In this document: positions 25,100 to 36,000 of the stretch, one piece after another
How positions within the stretch are numbered: the first letter of the stretch is position 1
Layout of the letters: every line of letters begins with the position of its first letter
DNA from: Amoebophrya sp. A120
Taxonomy: Eukaryota > Sar > Dinophyceae > Syndiniales > Amoebophryaceae
Assembly: GCA_905178155.1 (NCBI GenBank)
Contig: CAJINV010000013.1
Span: forward strand, 3,249,396-3,313,395
Length of the DNA stretch: 64,000 bases
Reading direction: 5' to 3'
Program-made: the position numbers and the translations under genes
Notes under the pieces: generated by a model
The model's database searches: none
What the model was told of the DNA's origin: nothing
What the model saw: only the letters and a program-made list of their open reading frames with translations

Positions 25100-26165
25100 A
25101 AGTTGTACTAGAGATAAACGCCTCGTCGACCAGACTGACAGCACGACCACCTGCTCAATCTCCACTCCTGCAATGGCGGATATTAACCAGTTCTTGTGAG
25201 TAGACTGAGGGGGCGTGGTCGCAAGAACTGCGTCTTCATGCGAATGCGGCTGATCGTCCAGGGGCAGGGCCACCAGGGGACGACGGGAGCTGGAAATGTG
25301 TGGCTTTGTGGAGCAGGTCGTTGCGGAGAGTAGAAAAGGGCGCTTGGCGCGGTGGAAGACTTGGTGCGGATCAAGAACTTGTTTCCCGGCCCGCGGTCGT
25401 CTTGCACTAATCTATGCGATCCTCACAAACTGTAAGATGAACTTCCGCCCGTGCATCGGTCTGTGTGTTTGCGATCCACAAGATTCGCAGAAAATCTCGG
25501 CGCAAGCTGCAGTGCTACTTACTCTGCATGCTCTGCACTTCACGAATAAAAGAATACAGAGATGAATGACATCAAAATAGCAAAACGTCGGAGGGACCAC
25601 GAGTAAAAAGGTCGCGACGTGCCTCTCCGCAGCCTCTTGCTTTGTCTAGAGAGCTCGCGGCAGTCGCGATCTGCTCAGCAACATGAAACATTTTGTGAAA
25701 CTTAGTGCACATATACTTCGGCATCGCTATCGGTTCTTCTTCTTTGGAAGAGTCAAGTCAGCGAAAAAGCGTCGGATTGGACCTTTGCGGCTCTTCTATG
25801 ATCACGCGATCTTCGGTATTATATACGATGTCTACCTCCACGCTCGGTTTTTGGCAGATGATGTTGATGTTCCTTGTTCGGTAAAATGGTTTCGGTGCTA
25901 CCGTTATTTCTGTATATCTGTTTCTGTTGAGGATGAGGTAAGCACAATCATGTAGTCGCTGCTCCTCCCAGTACTTCTACTGTTATTTAAGTTTCACGAC
26001 GATTTTTTTTGTCTGCCGTGCCGCGACATCAAATCGGACAGGACGCAAACAGAAAGAGAGGACCTTCCTCGTCGATAAGAAACATATGCACAAAAGTTTT
26101 TTTTGACGGCCAAAGCATCAAACCCACATTAGTAAGCAGCGCCGTGTTAGCCGCAGCAGCGATAA
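25100..26165. other. intergenic, no recognisable gene
   Basis: About 1.1 kb with short frames only. One 90-codon frame (25683-25955) rich in aromatic and basic residues has no recognisable family and no supporting context, so it is not called as a gene. Confidence 0.4.
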
Positions 26166-27735
26166 ATGCCGGGCCGCGCAGTATCCTCGACTCTGTTGCC
26201 GCCTCGGAAGCCGTTCCGCCTATGGACGTCGACCGGGGTAGTTGCTTTTTACGCACTCCTGATCGCCAATAGTGCCGATGGTTTGAGCCGCTTACACCGG
26301 AGACCGAGCACTTCTAGTAAAAAAGAACAAGGGGACGACGCAGATGAAGCGGCTGGCACAAGAACTTCAACTGCAGTCGCCGGCGTAGTTGAAGGTAGCT
26401 GCGAGCCAAACAGCGCTGGGGATGCTGCACCTTTATCTGCAGATGATGACACTGGAGGAGAGCGCCATCAGGTGAGGCCCGCTACTTGTGATGGAGAAGT
26501 AAGATCGAAATATCGGCAAGTGGAAATTGGGCACCAACACCAGCAGTCAGATCAAGCAGGTGGTCCCAACCAACGTGAACGGGCGTTGCGACACTGCAAG
26601 AACCTCGGGTCAAACTTGGCGCAGATGCTTCAGAAGGAAATCAATCATCCGAGTTCTACTTGGCAGCAAGCGGCGCGAGGAAAGAGGAACAACGACGCGG
26701 TCACTGCTGCTGTATGGAACGGAAAACTGCTAGTCTGTGCGAGCAGAGGAACAAATTGTAGACAGACAGGCACCACCGCTTGTCATGCATAAAGTATGCC
26801 GTGCCTCTAGTGCCTACGATTCATTATAGATGGCCTTGCACAGGGACCAACAGCAACACCAAGCTGCTCCTCAAGATTGCATGACAGGAACAATGAAGAT
26901 GAACGAGAGCGACGCACATAGATCTTCATGATTTGTCCAACTAAAAAAAAAGCTACAACAACTCGCTCGCAGCACAGATACCATTATTTCCACTTGATAC
27001 AATCTAGTCTCCGCCGCGCAGTCCTTCATTCGAACTTGCGGACCAAACGCTGGCTCCACCATCTCGGTCGTAATCCGCGATGTTCCTGTTAAACAAATGC
27101 CAGACCCCCGACATCCCCACAAGTTTTCCACGAAGCACCTCTACTCCTTCACTTTCACCGTCCTCGGCTACGCGGTATACCGGGAAAGCCGAGCGGTGGT
27201 GAGCACGCTGCTGAGCGCGGCGGGGAACTCCCGGCTGCCGATCGACCTGACGGGTGTGGTAGAAACACTTGACGTTCTTGATCGGAGCGCCACGGGGATT
27301 GGTGGCGGTGGAGATGATAACGATGGTCTATCATCTCCTGTGCCGTCGGCTTCCCCTACTTCCCTTCGAGGCAAAACGGTGGAAAGGATGAGGATTCGGA
27401 ATTACTACGCACAGGTGGTGCTCTTCGTGTGGCACACGCTGCGGAAGGAAGTAAGCTACAAGACTGCGCCGGTTACACCTACATCTTCCCGTTTGGGTGG
27501 AAAAGTACAAGAGAATCGAATCAACTTCGTCCAGCAAGTGGTGTATTTCGATGTTCAGACCTACCACAATGGACGGTCCGTGCTTGTAAGCGGGACACAA
27601 GTCCACAAAGTCCCCCTTGACCTCCTGTATCAAAATCGTGGCGAGGACGAGGTGGCCGAGCCCTCAAGCAGAAAGACGAACACGATTGCCGGTCGTCGTG
27701 GTCCTGCTATAAGCGGGCGAGCGGCCGACTTGTGA
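26166..27735 (+). CDS. Signal-anchored protein of unknown function
   Basis: Two exons, 26166-26712 and 27005-27735, give 425 residues in frame when an introner-like element plus 5 bases is removed. Residues about 17-38 (FRLWTSTGVVAFYALLIANS) are hydrophobic and follow a basic N-terminus, so a signal peptide or type II anchor is likely. Residues 50-150 are polar and low complexity. The second exon contains an ordered part with alternating hydrophobic strands and helices (NYYAQVVLFVWHTLRKEV, NFVQQVVYFDVQTYHNGRSV). I recognise no catalytic motif or family. A GT-AG alternative (26712-27021) would also keep the frame but remove five residues and one codon base fewer on the left; the introner arms favour the first model. 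Confidence 0.5.
26713..26999 (+). mobile_element. Introner-like element in the signal-anchored gene
   Basis: Starts TATGGAACGGAAA and ends TTTCCACTTGATA; arms pair at about two thirds of positions. The flanks TGCTG and CAATC no longer match. The 5-base offset rule joins 26712 to 27005 in frame. Confidence 0.55.
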
Positions 27736-28873
27736 ACGAGGGGAGCTACGAAAAAGCATTAATCATCGCATTGACTCCTTTTGAAGACGCAACTTCTGGA
27801 GCACCAATTATGACGACCATGCAGTGAATGAAATACTGATGAAGCCAAATGGGCTTATTTCCGCTTTTGCTTTCCACTTGCTGTTTGAGCAAAACTTACA
27901 GTGCATTCATCTCTTCTGTATCTGTTTTGATGTCCATGCATGCATGCACGTTCTTCGATCCTGTGATGGATCGTCATCGTTCGAGTTACGGCATTTCTAT
28001 TTTTCCTTCATGCTACTCAAACACAAGTTTTATTTACATACAGTAGGAATCTCTCAATAATCAATGAGTTCGTGCATTGATTGCAATAATTGTATCTATT
28101 ACCCACGTGTTTAATCGCCGTGGTAAAAAATGCATATGGTTATGCTTTGTCACATCACAACATATTGAAGTTAGGTTTTAGTTGGGCGTGAAGTAGTCTG
28201 ATCACACATTCATCGAATCAGACTCTGGGGTGCGAACTACACAGCGGCAAGAAAATGATATTCCGAGAAAAGCCAATATCTTTTCGACATGCTTTGTCTA
28301 TCATAGATCAACGGATGTTGACAACGATGCAGTCGTGAAAAAGATGGAAGAGCCCTGATGCCGGATGCAGTGCGAAAGTACTGCTTCACGAAACCTATGA
28401 TTTTCGGTTTCTCTCCGTTGTCGCCCATTTTTCCTTCGTCGACAAATGGAAATGAATACCTGTGTTTTAGTTTTTGTGAATTATGATCAGCAACTTTACG
28501 ACGTTCTTAGTGCGACGAAAGCTGCTAGTCCGCAAGACGTGGCTTCTCCTACTTCAAATTTTTTGATTAAGTACTCCTTTTCATCGGTCAGTAACTTCTG
28601 GTATGCCTGCGGTCCCCGTCGGTTGTAGTGTAAGAGTGTGCTGCTCTAGGTTCTATTGTTGATTCGTGTTTCCGTAGTTGAGTGTGAGAACTTGCAAACC
28701 AAGTTCTCTTTCGTGAAAGTCATTTGTTTCCTGTGGCGGACGACAGCACAAGGACATCAGGGATCATAGGTACATACATACTGGGCCGCAAGTAACGTAA
28801 ACGCTGTCTCCTGACCCTGAGAAAATAAATATCAATGACCCAACCGTAAACCGAACCAACGTAAGACTCAATT
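27736..28873. other. intergenic, no recognisable gene
   Basis: About 1.1 kb, AT-rich after 27850, with only short frames. No repeat family or RNA gene was identified. Confidence 0.4.
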
Positions 28874-31800
28874 ATGGCCATCTGTGATGGCAGCGAGATC
28901 GCCTTGTCGGCCAATGCCCTCAGCCCTGCCGGAACCCGGTGGCGTCGTTTTTTTTCCGCGCTGCGGTTGTGGGCGTGGTACCCTCGACACGGCGAGCTGG
29001 AGCTGCGTAGGGAAGATTTAGTGCAGCCAGCGCTGGAGCATGTGGAGCATGCGAGCTCCTTTTCCAGTGCAACAGCCGTTGTGGATCATAAAAGACCTGC
29101 GAGGAATTCTGCAGAAGCAGGAGAACCTGAACCGCCCAACACGACCTCCTGCCCTCTGGGAACCTTCGCGAGCCAGCTGTTTCTCGCTGCGGTCTCTAAC
29201 GCGAACGATCCGAGTGTCACTGACTTTTTGACGGATCCAAACTCCTTCTTCCTGGCGTGGCAGGCAGTGGAAGCGCAGCAGCAGCATGGAGATCCGGGGC
29301 AGGCTACAAGTGCTGCACAAGTTCTTGTACTGGAAGGTGTCAAAGCTGCCGATAGCAGTAAGGAACGACCTGGGAGGCATGCTAAAAATGAAGGAGCTTC
29401 TACCACTTCAGAATCCCCACCTTCGTCCTCCTCCCCGTCATCTCTCGTCGACACCCTGCTGACCCGATTTCCGGAAGACAAAAGCCTTATCCCGTGGGCG
29501 CCACTCTTCCGAGCGTTGGCAGCGCCGATAGTCGACATACTGGAGCTGCGCGATCATGACGCTGCTAGTAGTGCTCCTGATTCAGCATTTGATGAACAGC
29601 TACAGCAGACAACGCTCGCGACCGCGATTTTCTCCGGGTACCTGTGCCCAGAGGTAGAATATATACCCAACGATATACCCAAACCTGCGTATTTAGATTT
29701 GGTCGGTTTATTGAAAATTCCTCGATAAGTATTGAATCGTCACTCTTATCTATCCCACGAAAAAAGTGTATACAGTTACACACTTGTAGTGAATTTAGCA
29801 ATGCAAATTTCTCTGCACGAGAGAGAAAACCTGCAATGCAGAAATCCTACAGGAAAATACATACGAAATTAGGCTCCTATGTATATCCGGCATGACAGAG
29901 CTTGTCTGTCTTGCTTGGCCTGCAACGCAATGTGTAATTGTGCAACTTTTTTTGTGCGATATTATCCAACTCGTCGGCCCTGCTGGTAAAACGACTCAAA
30001 AACAGCAGAGCGGAGTGGTGGAATTTGCATGCTTCTTCGTCTTTGAAGGAGTTGATAAAGACGAAAGCTTCCGCATTGAAGCGTCCCGAGGTCGCGCGCG
30101 CCTTTTCAGCTAGACGGCAACGACGGAGAACATGATGAAAACGCCGTGGCTGTTCCGAACAGCCACAGGCTTTTCGTCGCGAATGTTGTCCGTTTCTGGC
30201 AACGGCCGAACCTCCTCGGCCGCTGCCAGAAACGTGAAAAAGCGCGCTGAGAAAATTAAATTTAGCAGGTTGGGTGTTTTGACCCAACCTGCACAAACCT
30301 GCGGCGCAGGTTGGGTCAAAACACCCAACATCCTAAATTTAATTTTCTCGGCGCGCTTTTTCACAAAATAAAATTTTCGCAACATGTTGTCCCTCAGCTG
30401 AAAATCGCAAAAAAAATCAGAATGCCCCCAAAACAAATTAACCTCCGCGCCGCGGTTCCGCCTTCGGGCCCCGCTTCTTCTTGGCCCGGGTGCCTTAGGG
30501 GTAGGCCCCCCACGTCATATTCCGACTGCCCGCGCGCTATGGTGTGTGTGTGGAGGCTGCTTGGGTTTTTCTGTGTTGTTTCACCAGGCCAGAGATGGCT
30601 ACTTGATTTCATTTTTGGAACCCTTCCGGTGTTGATTGTTTTCATTTTTCGGATTAGAAATTGTCTTCCGACTTTGATTGAGACACGCAGGGAACTGATA
30701 GCTCAGCGAATGGTTGTGCCCTGGCGGTCGTGTCAGCGATGCGAGAAACTTCGTTGGCACTGAGGTGGGGAGGGGATTTGGAGGGTGTGGCGTATGTTCA
30801 TATAGGTGGCGTTTCATATCAATATCTATTGAGGATTTTTCAATATTTCGAGCAAATGCAAATACGCATGTTTGGCGAATAGTGGATCCATAGCTCGCTT
30901 CCGCAATCTTCTCCGGGTACCTGTGTCCAGAGGTAGAACTGGCAGCTCTAGGTGGTGAAATAAGCCAGCAGGAACGAGCTGAATTACAGAATTCGCATCA
31001 CCATCACGTGCCAGCAAATAGAAGATACGGTGCCGGTGGCGCAGAGGAGTCGGAGTCCGTGACTGAACTCTTCGGGAACGCTGACTACGCGTCACGCGGA
31101 GCGAAATTGTGTGCGAGAGCAAAGGCAATCGCAAATGATGTGCAGGACGATGAAATTGGTGACGTCGGCCGCTCCAACGTAGTACCGGAACAAAAGACAG
31201 CGACTGACGCGAAAACGCAGCCTGTAGCTTCCCCATCAGTTGCCGCCCCGTCGGCGCAAACGCTTCTGCTCGACTGGATGGAACAGATCGGGGATGTTAG
31301 GAATCTTGTCTCGCGCTCTGCAGCCTTTTCAACAGGGAATGAAAGAAATGATGCAGCGCACGAAGAACAAAGGCACAGAACTCGACCAACAGGTGCAGGT
31401 CAACCTGTGCTCCCAGCTGCAAGTAGCTTGCAAAATACGCCGTATTGCTACGCAGCGTCGGACTTTCTCGTCGATCACGAGAAGAAGTCATCTTTGTCCG
31501 GTTCTACACCAACTCGGGACCGGCACTCGGAAGCAGTAGAAGTTTCCGACAATGAATCACCTGACGAAGGCTCATTTGCGTTTGAATTTTCCGAGACAAT
31601 GCGACAACGGTGGTCGGCAGGCGTGGCGACTCGACGAGAGGAACGGGACAAAGAAGCGGAAGGTGGTGGCAAAGCTACCACGACCCCGCTCATTCCGCAG
31701 GGCCCCGCGGTAGACAGCGGAGTGCTGCCCTGCGAGGCGCAATTTTTTCTGGAGAGTGTCCGGGACCAAAACTGCAACGTCATAGTCGAAACGGGCATTT

Positions 31801-32489
31801 TCCAGGGCAGCAGCACCGAGTACTGGTGTCAATATTTTGAAGGAGCAGGGGAAAATCCTCAACGTGGCCGTGTCTTCGCTATCGATCGGGCGTTGCCGGC
31901 AGGTCGGACACCCGACAGTTACTGCACGAAAGTGGTGGAGGACGATGGAGCAAGAAGTGCATCAAGTAGAGAAACTACGCAAACTGCTCATATTCACCAA
32001 ATCCAATCCCAGCCCAACTTGCTGCGGATCTTTGAGGGTGACGCCTTCGATCTGGTTCCCATGCTGCTCGCGCAACTGCAGCAACAGAACCGACAAGTTT
32101 TTGGAATGGACGAGGAAGTTGGAGATCATGGCGATCGACGTGAAAAATCTGTTCAAAATATACAAGAGCATCCACTGCAGAACCGCGTCTGTCTCTTTCT
32201 CGACGGGCCCAAGGGCGCGGTGGCGGTGCGGTGGGCCGAGGAACTGTTTGTCAGGTTTGCGAACCTGATAAAAATCATCGGCTTTCACGACATGCACGCC
32301 GAGGTGAAGACGGAGAACTACTTTGTGGAGGAAGCACGCATGAGAGAAATCCTGTCAGATGATTCTCCTCCGCCAGCGAGGACTGGAACGAAAGACATAA
32401 CCACTTCGGAGTCACCTTCACCTACTTCCACTTCTGCATCATCTCCGCCACAGCCGCACAAGAACCTAGCACGTCTCCGATTGCTATGA
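28874..32489 (+). CDS. Class I SAM-dependent methyltransferase-like protein with long disordered N-terminus
   Basis: Exons 28874-29653 and 30933-32489 encode 778 residues in frame across a 1279-bp GT-AG intron. The N-terminal 500 residues are mostly polar and low complexity, with a short aromatic/basic helix near residues 22-38. The C-terminal part (about residues 510-720) resembles small-molecule or sugar O-methyltransferases and cephalosporin-hydroxylase-like Rossmann proteins: NVIVETGIFQGSSTEYW looks like the glycine-rich SAM motif I, followed by VFAIDRA, FEGDAFDLVPMLL and VCLFLDGPKGAVAVRWAEEL. Spacing and order fit the family, but the substrate cannot be told. A Ser/Pro-rich tail ends at 32489; further 3' exons are possible. 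Confidence 0.6.
29622..30938 (+). repeat. 38-bp direct repeats bounding an intron (AGGT-type duplication)
   Basis: Copies at 29622-29659 and 30901-30938 differ at three positions. Each contains ccagAGGTagaa. The first copy supplies the GT donor (29654) and the second the AG acceptor (ending 30932), and both copies encode FSGYLCPEVE in the same frame. This is what a tandem duplication of an AGGT-containing exon segment would leave behind. Confidence 0.85.
30191..30364 (+). repeat. Two adjacent long palindromes within an intron
   Basis: The first (30191-30233) pairs cgtttctggca with tgccagaaacg, with an inner ggccga/tcggcc stem. The second (30234-30364, 131 bp) pairs gtgaaaaagcgcgctgagaa with its near-perfect inverse, arms about 58 bp, with a short loop around 30295-30305. 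This resembles a miniature inverted-repeat element; no TAT/ATA introner termini are present. Confidence 0.9.
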
Positions 32490-34033
32490 GGCAGAGAGCA
32501 ACTCTTCTGAGGTACGTAGGTTTTTTTTTTCGGTTGATGCCATGCCTCGATTGGGAGCTGCTAGTATGTCAATGTCAATCCCCTGGGAAAAATCCTTCAT
32601 GGCGTCGGCGGCACATGAAGAGTGTGTGATGGGTCGACCTCGACTTTTATTGCATGAGCAGAAAAAACAGCTCTTTCTTGTATACCGAGGGATCTTCGCG
32701 GAGCAGCTTCTTCCAAGTCAATATATTCTCAACGGTCGTGTACAACTAGGAATTCTAGTGCAAGAAAGTCAGTCACATTCTCACGTGTCACAAGAAAGGG
32801 TGTCTCTGCGTCTACTTCCATAGTCCGAGAAGAGTCGACATCCGACGAGATTTACAGAAGACGGTCCTGGCAACCACGTTGTGGGTATTATGTACCCAGC
32901 GGAGAAGTAGTCGGATGAGCATGAAGCTGCAAGAACTACAAGACGAGAAGTTTTTTTATCAGCAGGAGATCACGACGTAGTGTATTTTAATATAGGTTCC
33001 TGTCATAGATTTCGCACAATTTCAACTTGTTGTACGAATCGCGGGATCTTTCTACGTTCGCACGATGAACAAACATCAGAAACGCATAAACTGTTAGTTC
33101 TTGTTATCCAGCCGTCAAGAAGTATGCACTTCTCGCAGGTCTTGTTGTGATTCTTGACATGATGATGACAAGATGAACTGGTGCTAGATCATCCGAAAAC
33201 ACACGAGTATGTTCTTTCGCGCGATACGAAACATCAAAGAGAAAGACTAACACACGGAAAACGAAAAACGACACGAAACTATAACAGAGAGCAACAGGAG
33301 CCGCATTGCATTGACGTGCGTTTTTTTTTCCTTCATCTCAACAGCGACCTGAGGAGAGGAAAGAGAACAAGAGCAAGAGAGTAAGTAGACATAGTTTCAG
33401 TAGAATCGCCATTACATGAAAAGTGCTACTGTGCAGGGAGTTGCACAACGATAGCTGCCCGACAGAGGGCATGACTGTCAGAGACCTTTAGGTGCTAGTG
33501 TGATCACATGTGATTGAAGTTTTGTTTTTCTGGTCCTGCCAAATAATTGGACGAGGCAGGGACGGCGATATCGACGTGATTTAGCTTGACTTTATACAGT
33601 GCCACACACTGCATTCCTTTGAATGCTTTTATTCCAGATCCCTCAGAAAAATTTGCTTAAGCGCACCTATTGCGTCCGTTTATCAATTCAATTACTTACT
33701 CCCGCTATTTTTATTGTCGAAAAGGACAGCGAGTACTTCTTGCTATTTGTATTTGATGCAGCAGCCACTTTTATTTCAGTGTATGATATTAAAAAAGTTG
33801 AAAAGAAGTGAACACCGAGACGGCAATAAAGCTGAAAAGCGATCTTTACGGTGCCTTTTCCTACGGGATGCACTAGTAGACCGTGCATCATCAGAGAAGC
33901 ACGGGAAAGAAATTTCACTTTGATGTAGTTCCAATTTGTGTAGTTTGTTGCTTGAGGTAGTTGAGCTTGAAGCTTGTATCGGGGCTGCTTCAACATCTCC
34001 TTGTGAAGTTTAGTGCAGGACAAGGCTGCAAAA
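32490..34033. other. intergenic, no recognisable gene
   Basis: About 1.5 kb with short frames only. Probably contains the 3' UTR of the methyltransferase-like gene and the 5' flank of the nicotinamidase gene. No repeats or RNA genes were recognised. Confidence 0.4.
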
Positions 34034-36000
34034 ATGGTTGGTTGTTGCGGGGCCACGTCGCCAAGCAAGCTGAGGATGGATGGGGAAGGCGAAGCGGCAA
34101 AGACCCCGACCACACCGGATGAGAAGAAGAAACAGGACGACGACAAAAAAGGCGTGACCTTCGACAAGGACGTAGTGTACCGGGACTCTGCCGCACCCCC
34201 ACTGCAAGCCGGGATGTCCTCCCCAGATCGGGGAAGATACAGCCAGACACGGCCAAAAGCGATACCTCAGTTCGAGACCGGGCCGGCACCAAGGCCAGCC
34301 GACGAAGTGCTGAACAACGACGAAACGGCCATCATAGTAGTGGACTTTCAGCACGATTTCATGGGTATCCACATGGCAAAAGAGTCGCATGAAGATATTA
34401 CGCACCACTGCGATAGCAGTACTGTGCTTGAAGTCGAGACGTTCTTCTTGCTTCTTTGTCGACATTATAGACGCATCATTTAACGACACATGAAACAAAA
34501 ATTTGTATTTTCAAGTTGTAGCTTTTAATTTCGCTTTATGCGGTTGCGGTGCGTCGATATTATTCCCGATTCTTTTGCAGCGGATAAGTAAAGGGGGCAA
34601 TCTAGCCGTCAGCGGCGCGGATTATGGAAAATACAAGGATGACGTCGTCGCCTTTGTTGAGAAATGCAGGGGGAAGGGAAGGTAGATTTCTCTAGTATTA
34701 GCCGATTCGAGACTGCCTTCGATTCTACTTCTCTTGTTTACGTGTATTGAAACAAGTGTGTGGCAGCGTCTTTGTGTTTTCTGCAACAAAAAAGCTGCTG
34801 CCTTTGTTGTTGACGCTCTGCTTACGTGTCAAAATTACATCTTCATCAGGGTCATCGTGTGGTCCCAAGACTGGCACCCAGAAGATCATCAGAGCTTCGC
34901 AAAAAATCACGACGGCGGGGTGCCATTTACGTACGAAAAGAAAAAAGAATGTTGCGATGTGGAGAAGTGCTAGGACCTTTCATGGACGCGTGCGATGATG
35001 AAACGCAGCGCAAATTTTAGTCGAGCCCCAAGACCTGCTGTCAATGCAAACAGCGTCCTCATAAAAAGTAGGATTTTTTTTATTGCAGTTGCAGACATGC
35101 GATTGCGAAGGAAATTTTGCATTCATTCCTGAGCTGCTGGCGCCCCCGCCTCCTCTCTTCCTGCAGTTGTCGTGGTGGTGGCCCGTCAAAAATCGCAAAG
35201 ACTTTTTTCCTTTCCATGCCGCTCAAAAAAAGCTTTCGAGACCTAAGGAATCGGGCGAAATAATCGACACGGACCAGGTATAGCAGACGATAAAAATGGA
35301 AATTTGTTGGGCCGAAATCGATGCTGAATGTTCTGTAGTCGATCATGGGTGTAGTGGAATGGTCTAGTACTTCGTTTATTATGTTATACATTCACATACA
35401 CATTATAGTGGGTTTGGCTTATTGATGTGTGACGTTCACAATCACAGACTCTTTGGCCGGTGCATTGCGTCCAAGGCTCCAAGGGCGCGGAGTTCGTCAC
35501 CGAGGTAAGAGAGGGAGAATTCGTCCAGCAAAAGGGTACCATGCCTCCCTGGGATAGTTACTCGGCTTTCATGGATGACGGGGGACATCCGACGGGCCTC
35601 GCTGACCATCTGAAGAATAAGGTACTCAAAAACTAAAACAGTTTCTTTTTCCTGAAAGATGCATGATGCTTTTCATGCTCTTCCTTTTTCATGCATCCCT
35701 GTATCCCGATCCGCTTCAACATCCTCCGGACGATTATGATTGATGAAGCGAATGAAGTAAAAGTGGAGAAAAGTTCGAAAGAACATCACCCAACAGGGCA
35801 TAAAAGCAACGGTGTGTTTCGGGTTGGCGCTGGATTTCTGTGTGTATTTTACGGCCAAAGATTCCTGCCAGTCCGGATTTTCCACGTACTGGATACCGGA
35901 GCTCTGCCGTGGCATCGACCCCGAATTTGAGAACTCGAAGTACGATACCGCAGGGTGTTACACCATCACCCTACCGGAGGCCAACAAGGCACTGGAATAG
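34034..36000 (+). CDS. Nicotinamidase (isochorismatase superfamily)
   Basis: Six exons (34034-34365, 34592-34681, 34850-34931, 35224-35277, 35448-35621, 35797-36000) give 311 residues. The enzyme hydrolyses nicotinamide to nicotinate and ammonia in NAD salvage. Visible catalytic residues are Asp104 (IIVVDFQHDF), Lys215 (VQQKGTMPPW) and Cys259 (FGLALDFCV). Metal ligands are Asp148, His150 (SQDWHPEDH) and His192 (LWPVHCVQG). Spacings between the catalytic residues (111 and 44) closely match yeast Pnc1 (114 and 45). An extra N-terminal 95 residues, starting MVGCCG and rich in Lys/Asp/Pro, is unusual; the two cysteines could be palmitoylated (inference). Introns 1 and 3 look like introner elements, the others GT-AG. 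Removing intron 1 with the offset rule gives DFMGGGNLAV, matching the family's DFxPGGxL spacing. Confidence 0.88.
34366..34586 (+). mobile_element. Introner-like element, nicotinamidase intron 1
   Basis: Starts TATCCACATGGCAAAAGAG and ends CTTTTGCAGCGGATA; the arms match well with a small offset. Flanks ATGGG and AGTAA have diverged. A GT-AG alternative (34365-34593) would lose one conserved glycine. Confidence 0.7.
34932..35218 (+). mobile_element. Probable introner-like element, nicotinamidase intron 3
   Basis: Inverted arms are seen (gaaaagaaaaaagaatgttg against atcgcaaagacttttttcc), but the termini are TAC and ATG rather than TAT and ATA. Joining 34931 to 35224 keeps the frame and the expected length before LWPVHC. 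Exact borders are uncertain by several bases. Confidence 0.45.

Noticed and set aside
25683-25955. 90-codon open frame between genes
   Set aside because: Aromatic and basic, without family resemblance or flanking splice logic.
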